Source: Bimuria novae-zelandiae CBS 107.79 (Eukaryota; Ascomycota; Dothideomycetes; Pleosporales; Didymosphaeriaceae). From it: a stretch of DNA of 34,775 nt. The notes under the pieces are model-generated. The model did not search any database. It saw only the letters and a program-made list of their open reading frames with translations, and was not told the origin of the DNA. Below, in pieces: positions 19,785 to 31,653 of this stretch. The position numbers were made by a program, and so were the translations under genes. The stretch is taken from the NCBI GenBank assembly GCA_010015655.1, contig ML976828.1, positions 1 to 34,775 of the forward strand. The letters are read 5' to 3'. The first letter of the stretch is position 1. Every line of letters begins with the position of its first letter.

Positions 19785-20480
19785 CTGTAACTAAATAAAC
19801 ATAGGCTTTAATCTAAGACCTCCGTGAGAGTATTCCTTAGTAGTAACGTATTTCTATCAGCGCAAACGTAAGCTAGAATAGTTATGTACTCTCTATTACT
19901 ATTTTAAAAGGCTAATTTTACTTCCCCGCGGCCCTATATAGCTTTACTAAAGATCCTTTTACTTCTTCTAATTACTCCTGTAAGGAAGCCCTTCTTATCT
20001 ATATTGTACGTGTAACGAGGCTCTATATTATACTCCTCTATTTTCTCTAGTGGAAGTTAAAAGAATTACTTATATTTAATCCCTAAATTAGCTTAGTAGC
20101 GTGCGCGATCTATTCTAGTAATTTAATAAAGAGTAATTTTAATATTATAATAGTTAATAAATTAGGTAACCTAGCTTCTCCCTACTAGTTATTCGCCGTT
20201 AGTTTTTATTAATAAAGCAAAATTCTGTAGCATCTCCCTTATAGGTGGTAGACGATGGGCTATAAGCGTTTTTATATAGTTTATAAGGTCTATTTCTTGT
20301 TAAGGGGTAAGCTTTTGCTATCATAGTTATTACTCTTTTATTGGCGCGTTTTTACACTGGTGTATCCTCCTTAACGTAGTGTCTAGTACACTATATTTTT
20401 TTCGCTATTTTTTAATACGAGAATTCTTCTCCTAGTCCGTGTAATTCGATTTCCTTAATTGCCTTGTCAATTAGGTCCAT
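19785..20480 (-). pseudogene. Truncated second Fot1-type transposase relic
   Basis: Minus-strand reading from ATG at 20480 gives the Fot1 N-terminus: 'IDKAIKEIELHGLGEEFSY', a helix-turn-helix ('QKIAKK'), 'QEIDLINYIKTLIAHRLPP', 'RSWVTRFINYYNIKI', 'YTYNIDKKGFLTGVI' (the position of the first DDE Asp: 'IDKKGF', normally DEKGF) and 'NREYITILAYVCAD'. The catalytic half after this is missing, so only about 230 codons remain. It has frame changes and RIP stops. It is a different subfamily from the element at 17394-19258. Its 5' flank (20500-20558) with 'ccgaaccgcgcc' may be a TIR remnant. Confidence 0.75.
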
Positions 20481-20559
20481 ATTGGCTGAGTTATGGGTGG
20501 GTGAAGATTGGGTGGAAAATGCGGGGGTGCACCATTTGCCGAACCGCGCCAAGTGCTGA
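20481..20559. other. Upstream flank of the truncated Fot1-type relic
   Basis: Short, mostly unmutated stretch ('gggtgggtgaagattgggtg', then 'tgccgaaccgcgccaagtgc'). It may be the 5' end of the truncated element, cut by the LTR that starts at about 20560. Confidence 0.3.
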
Positions 20560-21113
20560 ACCAGCATGTTAGGTATTTAGCGATAAGTTATCGCATACTT
20601 TTTTAGTATTTATAATTACTAATTAGTCTACCTTTTTATCCTAATTAGTAGCTTTTAGCTACTTATTACACGTACTTAATATATTTTAGCGTGTTTGTTA
20701 TAAGGCACTCACACCTTGGTCCGATCTAGGTTAGGATAGTAAGGCTAAAGTAGCACTTTATAAATTATTTAGTAGTATAATTTAATGCAACACTTAGCGC
20801 GTAGCTCTATAATTTAATTTTATAATAAATAAAATAACTATTAGTCTATATAGGAGAACGTACTCGCACAGAAAATATATAAGTTAACTATAAAGAGTAT
20901 AATATAAGAAACTATTTAGTATATATCCTTAGCTTACTTAGTTACTTAGTACTACTAATTACTAAGTAGTTACGTGTACTGCTTAGTTGCTTAGTATTAC
21001 TAATTAACTAAGTAGTTATATAACTGCAGGGCTAGCTCCTTAGCGTGTTTATTAAAGTTATTTTAATTATTAGTTTTATTAAGCGCCTATTTTCTTCTTT
21101 TTCTTCTTAGTTT
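20560..21113 (-). repeat. Probable 3' LTR of gypsy-1
   Basis: Starts TGTTAGGT (20560) and ends near 'tttataata', next to a pyrimidine tract (ctatccccccttttag, 21116-21131) that is the polypurine tract of a minus-strand element. It contains a 45-bp tandem duplication (20937-20980 and 20982-21026), each unit with a self-complementary 'acttagta...tactaagt' core. No second copy is in the window, so the ends are inferred. Confidence 0.45.
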
Positions 21114-21154
21114 ATAATACTATCCCCCCTTTTAGTTTTTATTTTTAAAGAGTT

Positions 21155-21640
21155 ATGCCTACTAACTAATTGTCTAGTACTTATTATTATTATAAGCTTA
21201 TTATTACTATTAAGGTATATAGGACTATTATAGTATTAAAGTGCTTAAACTGTAAAACCTACTTACAGGTTTGTAAGGTGTTTATTTATTTTAGGAAGTA
21301 TAGTAAGTGCCTAAAAAAGGGCGCTTAGTGCGACGTGGCTATTACTCGTAATAAATTTTCTTATCTAGTAGCTAAAAAACAAAAATTAGATGCGTAGATA
21401 TTAGAGGCTTAAAAGGAATAAGATACTACGTTTAAGGCTTTACGTATAGCCCGTGTAAAAGAAGAGCGTTTATTAAAATAGCTAGCTCTTAACGCGAAGC
21501 ATGCTAAGAAGGTAATTATTATTAAAAGCGCTACTTTAGAGGAGCTAAATAAAAATTTAGCCTAGCCTGCTTAGCCTACTATTCCTGCTAAGCTAATCCC
21601 TACTATTTAGTTAGCTATAAAAGACCTTCCTTTTAATTTT
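21155..21640 (+). pseudogene. Antisense accessory ORF of gypsy-1 (Cys motif plus coiled coil)
   Basis: A forward frame from ATG at 21155, with TAG/TAA as former Gln/Trp, lies between the polypurine tract and the 3' end of pol and is antisense to pol. It shows a cysteine cluster 'LKCLNCKTYLQVCK...YSKCLKKGA.CDVAI' (about 21238-21345) then a long charged helical region ('KKQKLDA.ILEA.KE.DTTF', 'RIARVKEERLLK.LALNAKH') and 'SATLEELNKNLA'. Gypsy-2 has a counterpart at the same place (25840-26260). Similar small Cys/coiled-coil frames are, from memory, common near ascomycete retroelements and annotated hypothetical; function unknown. RIP-damaged here. Confidence 0.55.
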
Positions 21641-21679
21641 TAGAATAATCTTATTTTACTATTATCCTAGTTCCTTAGT

Positions 21680-24600
21680 CTTGGTATTTCTAGGTTTTTT
21701 CTATAGAAATCCTTTAGTACTATGTTTTAATTAGTAAGATTTTTTACTAGTTTTTACGTATTATAGCTCTCTAGCTATCCTTTCTATTTTACTAAGTACT
21801 TATACTAATATCTAATTTTCTATAGGTCTTTAATTGCTTTAACCTTATATTTTTTATTCTTAAGTTTTAGGTATAACTTTAACTTAGCGTCTAGTAGTGC
21901 TAGTTTTAATAATTGTTTATAGAAGACTAGGTGTATACGTGTATTTATAAGTAACTATAATTTAAAATTAACTAGGCCTTTAACATCTTAGATTTTAAAT
22001 AGTCCTGTTTAAAGGTTATTTAATTTTTTACTTAGCCATGTTATCTTAAAGTTTTTTTATAAGAGGAAGGCTCTATCCCCTTTCTTAAAGGTTAGTCCCT
22101 TAATTCTTTTTTATTTACTTACCTTACTATTTACTTATTATATTATACTATATTTCTGCGTAGTGTTTCGTGCAGATCTCGCATAAGTTAGGCCTTATTA
22201 GCTACGTCTTTTGTAACGCTTTTAATATCTAACGGATCTTGATAAGTTATTAGCTTATATCCGCGGTTAGCGTAATATAGTAAGTACCCTATAGTTATGA
22301 ATCTTGCGCGATTATATACTAATTAAGCTATTAGTAGTAGGTTAACCTAATTATCCTGTAGCTTATTTATATATATCTAAAGATATTATTCTAATAATTA
22401 GTTAGTTCGCTCTATTTATCTCTCTATCTCTAAGTAAGAGCTTGTCGTAAGCTTATGCTTAATACCTAGTGTGGCGGTAAACGTAGTCTAATATAAAGAT
22501 ATGAATATTTTAGCTCTATTAGTAATAAACTTGTCTAGTTATCTAACCTAAGATATAAGTATTTATTTTACTATATAGGCTAGTTCTGCTACTAATATAG
22601 CTTTTCTTATTAGCATAAATCTTAACTCCTTAGTTAGTTAATAAACTATAACTAAGATAAAGTTATAAGGACGTTTATTCCTTAGTGCTAGCAACGCTAG
22701 GAGTTTTATAATAAAGTCTATAATTATACTTAACTAAGGTCTCGGGGGTGGCTATAGTAGTTATAGAATGCTATAGGGCTTATATCTCTTAGCCTTATTT
22801 TAGTAACATGCTAAATAGTTGCCTATTACCTTTTATACTATTTACTATAGTCTAAAAATAGCGTATTTATTCGCGACTTAGCGCGTTATCTTTATAATTT
22901 CTAGGTGTCCCTATTCCTTATCTTTATATAGCCCTTTAATTAATAGTAGTACTATTTAGTTACTTACCTGCATCCTGTTCCTGTAATTTTATATAAATAA
23001 CTTTAGAGCCTAATTAAAGTTATATACGTATTAGTTATTATCCGTGAGCCTTCTATAGTCTTAGAAGTTGGCTATAGGAGGTTTATAATAAGTAAGGTCT
23101 ATACGCCGTACTTCTAGCATGGGTCTAAGCTACATTTTGTTATAGCGTAGCGTTCTATCCTCTACCTTTATAAGAATAGCGTCGTGGTTAACGTTGCCTT
23201 TTTTTCTATAAGATTAGATTGTCTGCTAAGGGCGTCTATCGCTCTATTAGTTATTCTTACTAGGTGAGTAATTTAAAAGTTATACTTTACTAACTATTTA
23301 AACTATTTAGCTTGCCTTCTATTAAGCTTCTTCGTAATTATAAAGTAGGTAAAGTTTAGGTAGTTTAAGAAGACTTTTACCTAATATCTTATTTTCTTAA
23401 GCTATACTTCCTATTACTTAAAGTAGTAAATAATTACCAAAAGTTCCTTATTATAGATCTTATAGTTAAGTTCTGCTCTTAAGAACTTCCTTAAATAGTA
23501 GAATACTAGTCTCTATTTCTTATTATTATGTTTTTTATAGGAATATAGCTCCTAGCGCGTAGTCTAATACGTTAGTGTAGATACGATGCCGTCGCTCTAG
23601 ATCGTATATCTATAGTAGTGGCGCGATTAGAAACAGGCGCTTTAGTCCTTTAAAGGCCTTTTTCTCTGCGCTCTGTAGCTCTCGCTATTTACTAGTTTTT
23701 ATAAGCTTTGTTAGCGGAGCGGTTATCTTAGAGTAGTTCCTAATAAAATTACGATAGAAGTTAGTAAAGCTAAAAAAGACTAAATATTTTTTATTAATTT
23801 TAGTAAAAGCTATTTTTTTATTATTATAATTTTCTTAGGTCTATTTTAATACCTTCCTGGCAGATCACAAATCCTAAGTATTCTATTTCTGTAACGTGGA
23901 ATTTCTACTTTTGAAGGTGTAGGAGCAATTTATGCTTTTATAACTTCTTAAGTACTTTCTAAACGTGCTCTTTATATTCCTCTAAGGAATCGCTTAAATA
24001 GATTAGCACATTATCTAGATACGCTATATAAAATACGTCTAAGTATTTATATAAAACTTAGTTTATAAGTTCCTAAAAGGTTACTATGGTGTTTATTAGT
24101 CCTATTAGCATAACTATATACTTAAAAAGACCGTATTACGTACAAAAGGCGGTTTTCTATTTATATCCTTTTACTATCTATATCTAATAGAATTTATTCT
24201 AGATATCGAACTTCGTGAACTACCTAGCTCTACGGAGTTAGTCTATAAGCTTTATAATTAGGGGTAATAGGTATTAATTTTTAACCGTTAGGGCATTTAG
24301 CTATCTATAATCTATATAAAGCTGTAGTCTACTATCCTTCTTAGGCATGAAGAGTACTAGGAAGACTATAAAACTCTAACTAAGCTACAATTTTCTAAAA
24401 TAGAAAATCTTTTTTAATAGTTCCTTTAACTCTCTCTTTTAGTCTTACGTAAGGGGCCGCAGGCGCTCTAGCTATAACTTAGCTTTTTTAACTAGTAGTA
24501 TCTTGTAATCTTACTTTTAGTATTTAAGTAAGACTATCTTGTCGTATTTCTTAAATAAGTCTATAAATTCTTAGTACTCTACTAATAGACTAGGGTTCTT

Positions 24601-25257
24601 ATTAACTGTCTTAGCTAATTGCACCTATAAATAGTATACTTATTTTAAGTATTACTATAAGATCTTATTTATTTTGCAAACTAATATCTTTTATATTATA
24701 AATACTTAATTCCCCCTCCTCCTCTAAGGTTCTTAGGGGTTCTCCTTTTACTATAACTTTTCCTAAGTCGTCGCGGGTAGTTTCCTAAGTAGAATTATCT
24801 TTATAAGCTAATCTATCTTTAGATTATGTTGCGTAAGCTATTTATAACTAATAATAGCTTTTATATCTCTTATTTTGGCGATAGTAAAGACGTGCTAGAT
24901 TTTTAAGCCTTTAATATTAACCTATACTAGCGCTGTCTCTAGGCGTAGCTTACTATTACTATATCCTTATAATTAGGTTTTTCTATAAGTCCTATTTACA
25001 ATAGTATTTCCTTATTATAATAGAGTATATTATATCTTTTAACTACTTTTAGGGCTATTATACACGCGTCTGCCCCTAGATTAATAAGTACTTTTACACG
25101 ATATTTATATATTATAATATCCTTAATTAAGCGTTTCTTAACTTGGCAAGTATCTACTTAATAAGCTATAATAATTATACTATTACTAGTGTAGCTTGTT
25201 GCCTAGTAATATTTTAGTTTTTTAAGTCCTTAGGCTTACTATCTAAACCTGTGGCTT
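21680..25257 (-). pseudogene. Gypsy-1 pol relic (Ty3/gypsy chromovirus)
   Basis: On the minus strand, in order from 25257: protease 'KVLINLGADACII' (25074-25082 is N-L-G where D-S/T-G is usual); reverse transcriptase 'LQLYIDYR.LNALTVKN.YL' (about 24345-24285), 'FTKFDI' with its first Asp kept, and the active-site 'YLDNVLIY' (24010-24021), where YLDD is expected; RNase H region to about 23350; integrase with 'ERTNQLLE.YL.IYINKLQDN' (about 22420-22350); and a C-terminal chromodomain ('KVKAIKDL.KIRYQYKYLVK', about 21850-21760). Dozens of RIP stops. The N-terminal gag/protease side is cut by the insertion of gypsy-2 at 25258-25262. Confidence 0.87.
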
Positions 25258-25262
25258 CTTAT
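25258..25262. repeat. Gypsy-2 target-site duplication, left
   Basis: CTTAT, repeated at 32083-32087. It marks the point where gypsy-2 entered gypsy-1. Confidence 0.85.
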
Positions 25263-25691
25263 TATTAAGACCCTAAGGGGTAGCTGGTCCCAAAGGGATA
25301 AGGGTTGGTTCTTGGACAGGAGTGTTAAAGATATAGGTAAGGGGTATTAATAGCTCGCGCGTATTAATAGGGCGTTAGTATTAAAAGTATGTATAGTATA
25401 ATTAAATTAATAAGAGCCTAAATTAAATCTAAACAATAGATTAGTAAATAAGTTAAATATAATAGTAGAAGACTACTATCGCGTTCCTATATACATAACT
25501 TATCTCACGAATCCTAAGAGTCCTAGGAATCCCAAAGACCTATGTGCCAAGATACTTCTAGGACGCCTAATACTTCTAGGAGGCGTGACTTAGTTATGTA
25601 ACTTATAGCTAAGTTAGGAATCTTAGCTAGTTATATAGATAAGTATCTATACCCTATCTTGCATTATATTAGGTTTTAATAAATCCTAATA
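25263..25691 (-). repeat. 3' LTR of gypsy-2
   Basis: 429 bp, TATTAAGACC...ATCCTAATA on the plus strand (originally TG...CA with RIP-type changes at both ends). Aligns over its whole length to 31654-32082. It contains an internal direct repeat 'atacttctaggacgcc/atacttctaggaggcg' (about 25550-25585). A pyrimidine tract (cttccctctc, 25696-25705) next to it is the minus-strand polypurine tract. Confidence 0.92.
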
Positions 25692-25839
25692 TTAACTTCC
25701 CTCTCTAGACTTAATATCCTTATAAGTTAAGTACCTATAAAGTCGCTTTTCTAATCTGCCTAATACCTTTATTTATAAGCTAATTATCTTAAGTAAAATT
25801 ACGTATTTACTATAGTTACCTATTTATACTATGCTAAGA

Positions 25840-26260
25840 AGCATTTACTTTATTAATTATTATTATTACACTTAAAGTGCACAAATTGTGTTTAGTATAA
25901 TAATTAAAAGTATAAGCTAGAGGAGATTCCTTTACTAAATTATTTAAAAATAAATGCTAAGTTAGAAAGATTAGAAAAGTTAGAGGCTAAGGAGGAGGCA
26001 AAACTTTAGGTAGAAGAAGAGCTCGCCTATGCAGCGCTCTAGCGTGCTTGTCTAGCATAAGAGAAGATAGCGCGTTTGCGCGATTAGCGCAAGAAGTTAT
26101 ATTAAAAAGAATAAAAATTATTTAATTATAGTATAGCTATAGTAAATATGTTAGAAGCCTTAAAGGCTCGTAAGGAACTTACTTAGGCTATAGTGTTAAT
26201 TAATCTAGATACTGCTCTAGGTACTAAGGTAATAGACTAGTTTATAATCTAGTTAAATCC
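25840..26260 (+). pseudogene. Antisense accessory ORF of gypsy-2 (Cys motif plus coiled coil)
   Basis: The forward frame reads 'LKCTNCV' (about 25874-25895), a degraded stretch, then a clear coiled coil: 'AKLERLEKLEAKEEAKL.VE', 'ELAYAAL.RACLA.EKIARL', 'NMLEALKARKELT', ending near 'TKVID.FII'. It sits between the polypurine tract and the 3' end of pol, antisense to pol. Same position, orientation, Cys-x2-Cys start and coiled-coil body as 21155-21640, although the two elements differ strongly in pol. Stops are RIP-type. Function unknown; a nucleic-acid-binding or multimerising role is only a guess from the Cys and coiled-coil features. Confidence 0.55.
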
Positions 26261-26309
26261 TTCCTCTTCTATTATATAGCGTTATTGGCCTATATTCCTT
26301 CTTAGATTA

Positions 26310-29300
26310 TTATTATGTTGTAAGTCTTGTTTTCTTTAAAGCCTTTTCGTGTTACTTTAGTATAGTAGTAGTAATTATAGATCTTATTTCGTGCTTTCTT
26401 TAAGAGTTATTAGCAGTTCTTGAGAAGTTTAAATTTAGATTTTTATATATTTTCTAAGTGTAGGTAGCCTTTCTACTTAACTAACTATTCCTATAAAAAC
26501 TTATTATTTTAGAAGTTTTCTTATCTAACTTCCTTATATCCTAAAAGTATTTTAATTTTGAATTTATTTTCTTCCTCTAGCTAGTAATAGAAGGTTATTT
26601 TAACAGGTGTTTTAGGGTCTACTAGTTTAAGTTAGTCTATATAGAATACTAGGTGTATTTTCGCGTCTAGCAATAGTTCTAATTAGTAGTTAATTAGTAA
26701 TACTTATTTAATAATAAAAAATATCCTAACCTTAATATAGTCTAGTTTCTTGTGTTTCTTCTTTTAGGTTTAAAAATCTTTTATATGTAGATATGCTTTA
26801 TCTCTCTTCTTTAGCTAAGGTGCTATTTTTCTTTTTTAGTTTATGTATGAAATACTTTACTATTAAGCTTTCTTAAAATTTTCTTAGAGTTATGCATATA
26901 TCTTCTTTATAGTTTCTGCTATATTAATTACTTCTTCTATTCTAATTGTTATAGGAAATATTTAATTAAAGAGATATAGATGTCTTTCGTGGTTTGCGTA
27001 AAATAGTGTAAATCCTGTTGCTGCTAATATCTTATTATTGTATGCCAACTGTGCCATAGGTAGTAAGGAAATCTAGTTATTTTTCTAGTTATTGCAATAG
27101 ATACGTAGGTACGTTTTAATTATCTAGTTCGTACGTTCTGTCTATCCGTCGGTATGCGGGTGATATACTATTAATAGTTTTTATTTTATTTTAATAAGTA
27201 CTATAAGGGTTATTTAGTAGTTTAATATAAAGAGTTTGTCTCTGTTGCTAATAATTTTTTTTAGAATACTATAATATTATATAAGTTAATCTAGGATGAG
27301 GAATGCGAGTTCCTTTACTATAGTTATCTTTTAGTATAGTAGTAATTCTACGTATTTAGTAAATTAATAGATAATATTTAGTATTACGTTGTAACTAATT
27401 CCTGTTGCAGGATTCTTTAACTTTAGTAATCTTATAATAAAGTCTATAGCGATGTCTTTTTATAGTGCAACTAGTATTTAGATTACCTATATTTCTTTAT
27501 ACTTAAGATATATTGTATGCTTGTTGCGCTAGCAATCTACGCATTTACAGATATATATAGTTACTACTTTCTTAATTCCTTTAAAGCTATAGTTCTACTA
27601 GATAAGTTCTATTGTCTTCCTAATGTCTAGGTGTTCATATACTAGATTATTATAGTATTATTATATAGTCTTAGTTTGTAGTTCCTTAGGTACTTCTTGT
27701 GTAGTAACGAGGAGTTAGTTAAGGTCTACTATAGGTTTAAGAGATCTATTCTTGTTTTTTATAGTAATATAAAGTAGGTCTTTACTTTTTCTCTTATAAA
27801 GTTACTTTATTAGCTAAGCGTATTTGCTTGTCCATTTTCTTTTCCTACTATATAAATAACCTTAAACCTATGTTATTTTATAGTTTATTACTATTGCTGT
27901 TATCGCAGTGTAAGTTTATTTATTATTATAAATTATAATAAATTCTTATAATCTATATAAAGTTCTAGTAATAAGCAACTAAGGGCGTAGATCCTTTAGT
28001 GTTTTAATACTTTTACGATGGCGTAGAGTTCTTTGTCGTATACGTCGTATCGTGTTTCTGCGTCGTTGAACTTTCGTGAGTAGTATGCAATTGGATGCTA
28101 TTTGCCGTCTTTTTCTTACTTCGCGCATGCGCCTATCGCAAGGTTGCTTACATCTATTTCGAATTGTAGTGGTTCTCTATCCTAAAAGTGGATAAGTGCT
28201 GGTGGCATAACGCATGCTATCTTTAAAAGTTAAAATAATATTCTATATTTTACTATATATATAAATAGTGCATCCTTCTTTATAAAATTTATTAAAGGTA
28301 TTGTAATCTTTGCATAATCCCTAATAAATTATTAATTAAATCTATGGAATCTTAAGAATTCTTAGATATTTTTTATAGTTTTTAGTATTAGCTAGTTCTT
28401 AATATATTTAATTTTCTCTAGTGCTATTTTAATCCCTTTTATACTAATAATATATCTTAGAAATTCTAGTCTTATTACATAGAATTTGCACTTTGTTAGC
28501 TTAATTTATAGGTATATATTATCTAGTGCTATTAGTACTGTCTGTACATGTAATACGTGGTCTAATTCGTTTTCGGAGAAGACGAGAATGTCGTCTATAT
28601 ACGCAATAACAAATATATCTAAGTTGTTACGTAGTATATTATTAACTAGTGCCTAAAAGGCTCCTAGTATATTAGTAAGTCTAAAAAGTATAATTATATA
28701 TTTAAATAGTTTATAGCGTGTCCTAAACTCTATCTTTTATTCGTTACCTTTCTTAATTTATATAAGGTAGTATCTATCTTATAGATCTATTATTATAAAG
28801 ATCTTAGCTCTTAAAAGTTAGTCTTAAAGTTCTAAGATATTTAGTAGTAAATATTAATTCTTAATTATTATATCGTTAAGTTTTCTATAGTCTACACAGG
28901 GCGTTAGTTATTTAACCTTTTTTAGTATAAATATAAAAGGGCTTGCCGATAGTAACTTTAAAGGTCTAATATATCCTTTTATAAGATTTGTCTTAATAAA
29001 TTCCTTTTCTTGCTAGAGTTCTTTTCTAAATTTACTATATATTAGTCTAAAGGGTGGCGTCTTTCCCTTTTCTAGATCAATCGCGTAATCCTAGGGTTAA
29101 TATTTTAGAAGGTTTGCTTTTCCTTCTCTTTCTGTGAACATGTAATTCCATGCCTAGTAGTATTTTAGAATTTCATGGTTTGTGCTATCTTCCATCTTCT
29201 TACGCTCTGTGACCTGGTAGTTCCTACTAGTGTCTACCAAGGGTGTTTCCTGTTTTTTGACTATCTGTCGCGAGACTATATTATTAATAGGTCTTTTATT

Positions 29301-30100
29301 TACTATTATATTCTATTAAGGCGTAGGCTTTACTTATAATGTATAGTTATAGTATTTAAAGAATAGCTTTTTCTTTTCTTAGTTAATTATAGAGTTATAC
29401 TTCTTTAACTAGGGTAATTTTAAAATTACATCGTTATTAGCTTCCTTAATAATATTAAGGGTAATTAATTCTTAGTATCTATAGATTATAAGGTTTATTT
29501 TAATCTTATATTTAATTATTGCTTTCCTAGGCATTAGTTGTCTATTCGCGATATAGATAGCATAGGATATAGTATTTTTATACTTATAGAGTCCTACTCT
29601 ATTAAGTGCTTTTTTTAACACATAGCTTTCCTGTACTCCTAAGTCTAGCATGACGTTTATCTATATTTCTTTAAGCTATACTAGTAGCTTAATTAATACT
29701 TAACTATTAGTAGTATTTACTTCTCTAAAGGTGTTCTCTTGCCTAAGCCTAGGCCTAAAAAAGACATCTTCTTTATTACTAGCTTTATAGGTCTAAGGCG
29801 TCCTCCTTTCTTCTCTTCCTAAGGCTATTACTAAGCCTTTTCTTAGGAGGCTTTACCGTCTTTATCCTTTATTACTAATTTAATCCTAAGGGTTATAGTT
29901 CCCTTTAGTGTGGAATTAAATCCGTACTCCTTCTTTTATTTTATATATTCCTTATAGTTAAGGTGTAAGTACGTTTGCTATATATTAAACGCGCACTTTC
30001 TATTAATTAGTAATAATATTGCTTAGTTTATTACTTAGTTAAAATATAAAAAATATCGTGTTTCGCGTTTATCCTAAAGGTAAATATTATAATAGACGAT
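26310..30100 (-). pseudogene. Gypsy-2 pol relic
   Basis: Minus strand, from about 30100: protease 'INVMLDLGVQESYV' (29638-29646 is D-L-G for D-S-G); reverse transcriptase 'VDYRKLNDIIIKN.YLLLNI' (about 28900-28840), 'IFIIIDL' with Asp kept, and 'AYIDDILVFSENEL' (28590-28601) with the YIDD site intact; RNase H 'RKFNDAETRYDVYDKELYAI' (about 28085-28025); integrase 'YHPHTDG.TERTN.IIKTYL' (about 27165-27105) with catalytic Glu retained; 'MAQLAYNNKI'; a C-terminal chromodomain ('KFEVERLLGYKEVR', 'VLVK', about 26565-26480). Domain order and size are normal for a chromovirus. Stops at former Gln/Trp codons throughout. Better preserved in catalytic residues than gypsy-1. Confidence 0.9.
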
Positions 30101-30689
30101 AGGATAGTTACACTACTCCTATTTATATTATTAATATATTTGGGAAAAGTAGCTATATTCCTTAGCTTAGTAATAAAAGGTACATTAACCTTCTCTATAG
30201 AGAGTCATTATATAGTACCGTGTGTAGGGTTGCAGTAGTCTAAGTTATACTATAGTTTATAGTTTAGGTTTTTGTTTAGGTATTTCTTTTTAGGGTCTTT
30301 ATATGTGTAGTAGTAGTCTGCTATTTCACGTGTTGCTTTACTAACTAAATTAGGTTAGTAAGCATAGTAAAATACTACTTTATAATCTTAATATTTTATT
30401 ACTGTAAAACTAAAGTCTCCTTCCCTTAGTTAGCTTTTTTTAAAAAGTTAAAAACATTTATTATCTTGCTAGTAACTAGTTTACTCTAGCTAGGATAAAG
30501 TGTAAGAAATTAAAGTACTAGCTCTTTTTCTTTCTTATCTGAACCTTTATATGCATCCTCGTAGAGTCGTAAATTAAGTAACCCTAATTATTCTAATTCT
30601 TTATTATAGATATTAATTTATTTAATAGCGTTTACTACTTATTATTCTTTGTCGGTTATTTCTTCCTTATTAATAGTTAGTACGTTTAA

Positions 30690-31630
30690 TTGCCTAGTGA
30701 TCTTGTTCTTAGATCTGCAGTTCCTGGCTATGTGGCCTGGTTTGCCACATATATAGTAAAGTCGTACCCCGGTTCCTTGTTTGTAGGTTCTATCTAGGGT
30801 ACGTTCTTATTTAGACTTATAAAAGCCTTTTGCCTTTCCTGTTCTTTTCTCTATTACATTAACTTAGTAGTACTAGATTCCTTTTATTAATTAGTAACTA
30901 TAACTAGCTTAGTTTTTTTGCTGCGACTGCTACTTTAAGTTATAATAGTTATCTTTTATTATAGGTAGTTTATAGCTTTTTTTATTTTAGTCTAGCGTAG
31001 GTCTTATTCTAGTTTATACTATTTATTATTAATTTAAGTTACTTTTACTATAAGTTCTTATAAAATATTAGTCTTTACTTTACTATGTAATAGTTCCTTA
31101 CGCACATGTTGTTTTAATCCCTTTTAAAATATAGTTATAAGACTATTATTATTTTATATAATTTAGTTAGCGTTCTTGCGGAATTTAGACTTATATTTAG
31201 CTACTAAATGGGTTTATCTAAGTTATTAAATATTTCGTTCGGCGATAGCTTTCTAGTTAGTCATTCTAAAGTATTATTTAACCTTAGTATAAAAAGTATT
31301 ATAATTTTTTATAATCTTATCTATAGCGTCGCCTTCTATGTTGGCTCTAGCTAGATATTAATTAACATAAGGATAAATCCACTTAAAGTCATCTCTCTTT
31401 ATATAGGTAAAAGTAAATATAGTCTTGTCTATGTCTTTTTATTCTTCCTTTATTCCGTGAAAGTACAGGTTTAGTTATAAGATCTATAGTTCCGTATAAT
31501 TAAGTTCGCTATAGAAGAAGTTAGGCTTTTTATAAAAGCTTTTTATTCTTTTTTTAGCTATAGTAATGCTTACTTCTTTAGGAGTATCTATGCGTATATT
31601 TATCGTGTTAGTAAAAAAGGTATTATTAAT
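30690..31630 (-). pseudogene. Gypsy-2 gag relic
   Basis: Minus strand between the 5' LTR and pol. Readable pieces are 'MRIDTPKEVSITIAKKRIKS', 'LYFHGIKEE', 'FKWIYPYVN', and a zinc knuckle 'YYICGKPGHIARNC' (30717-30755), in which the first Cys has become Tyr. Typical gag arrangement with the CCHC motif near the C-terminus. Reading frame broken by RIP stops. Confidence 0.75.
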
Positions 31631-31653
31631 ACTTATGTTAAGGGTGTTTAAGA

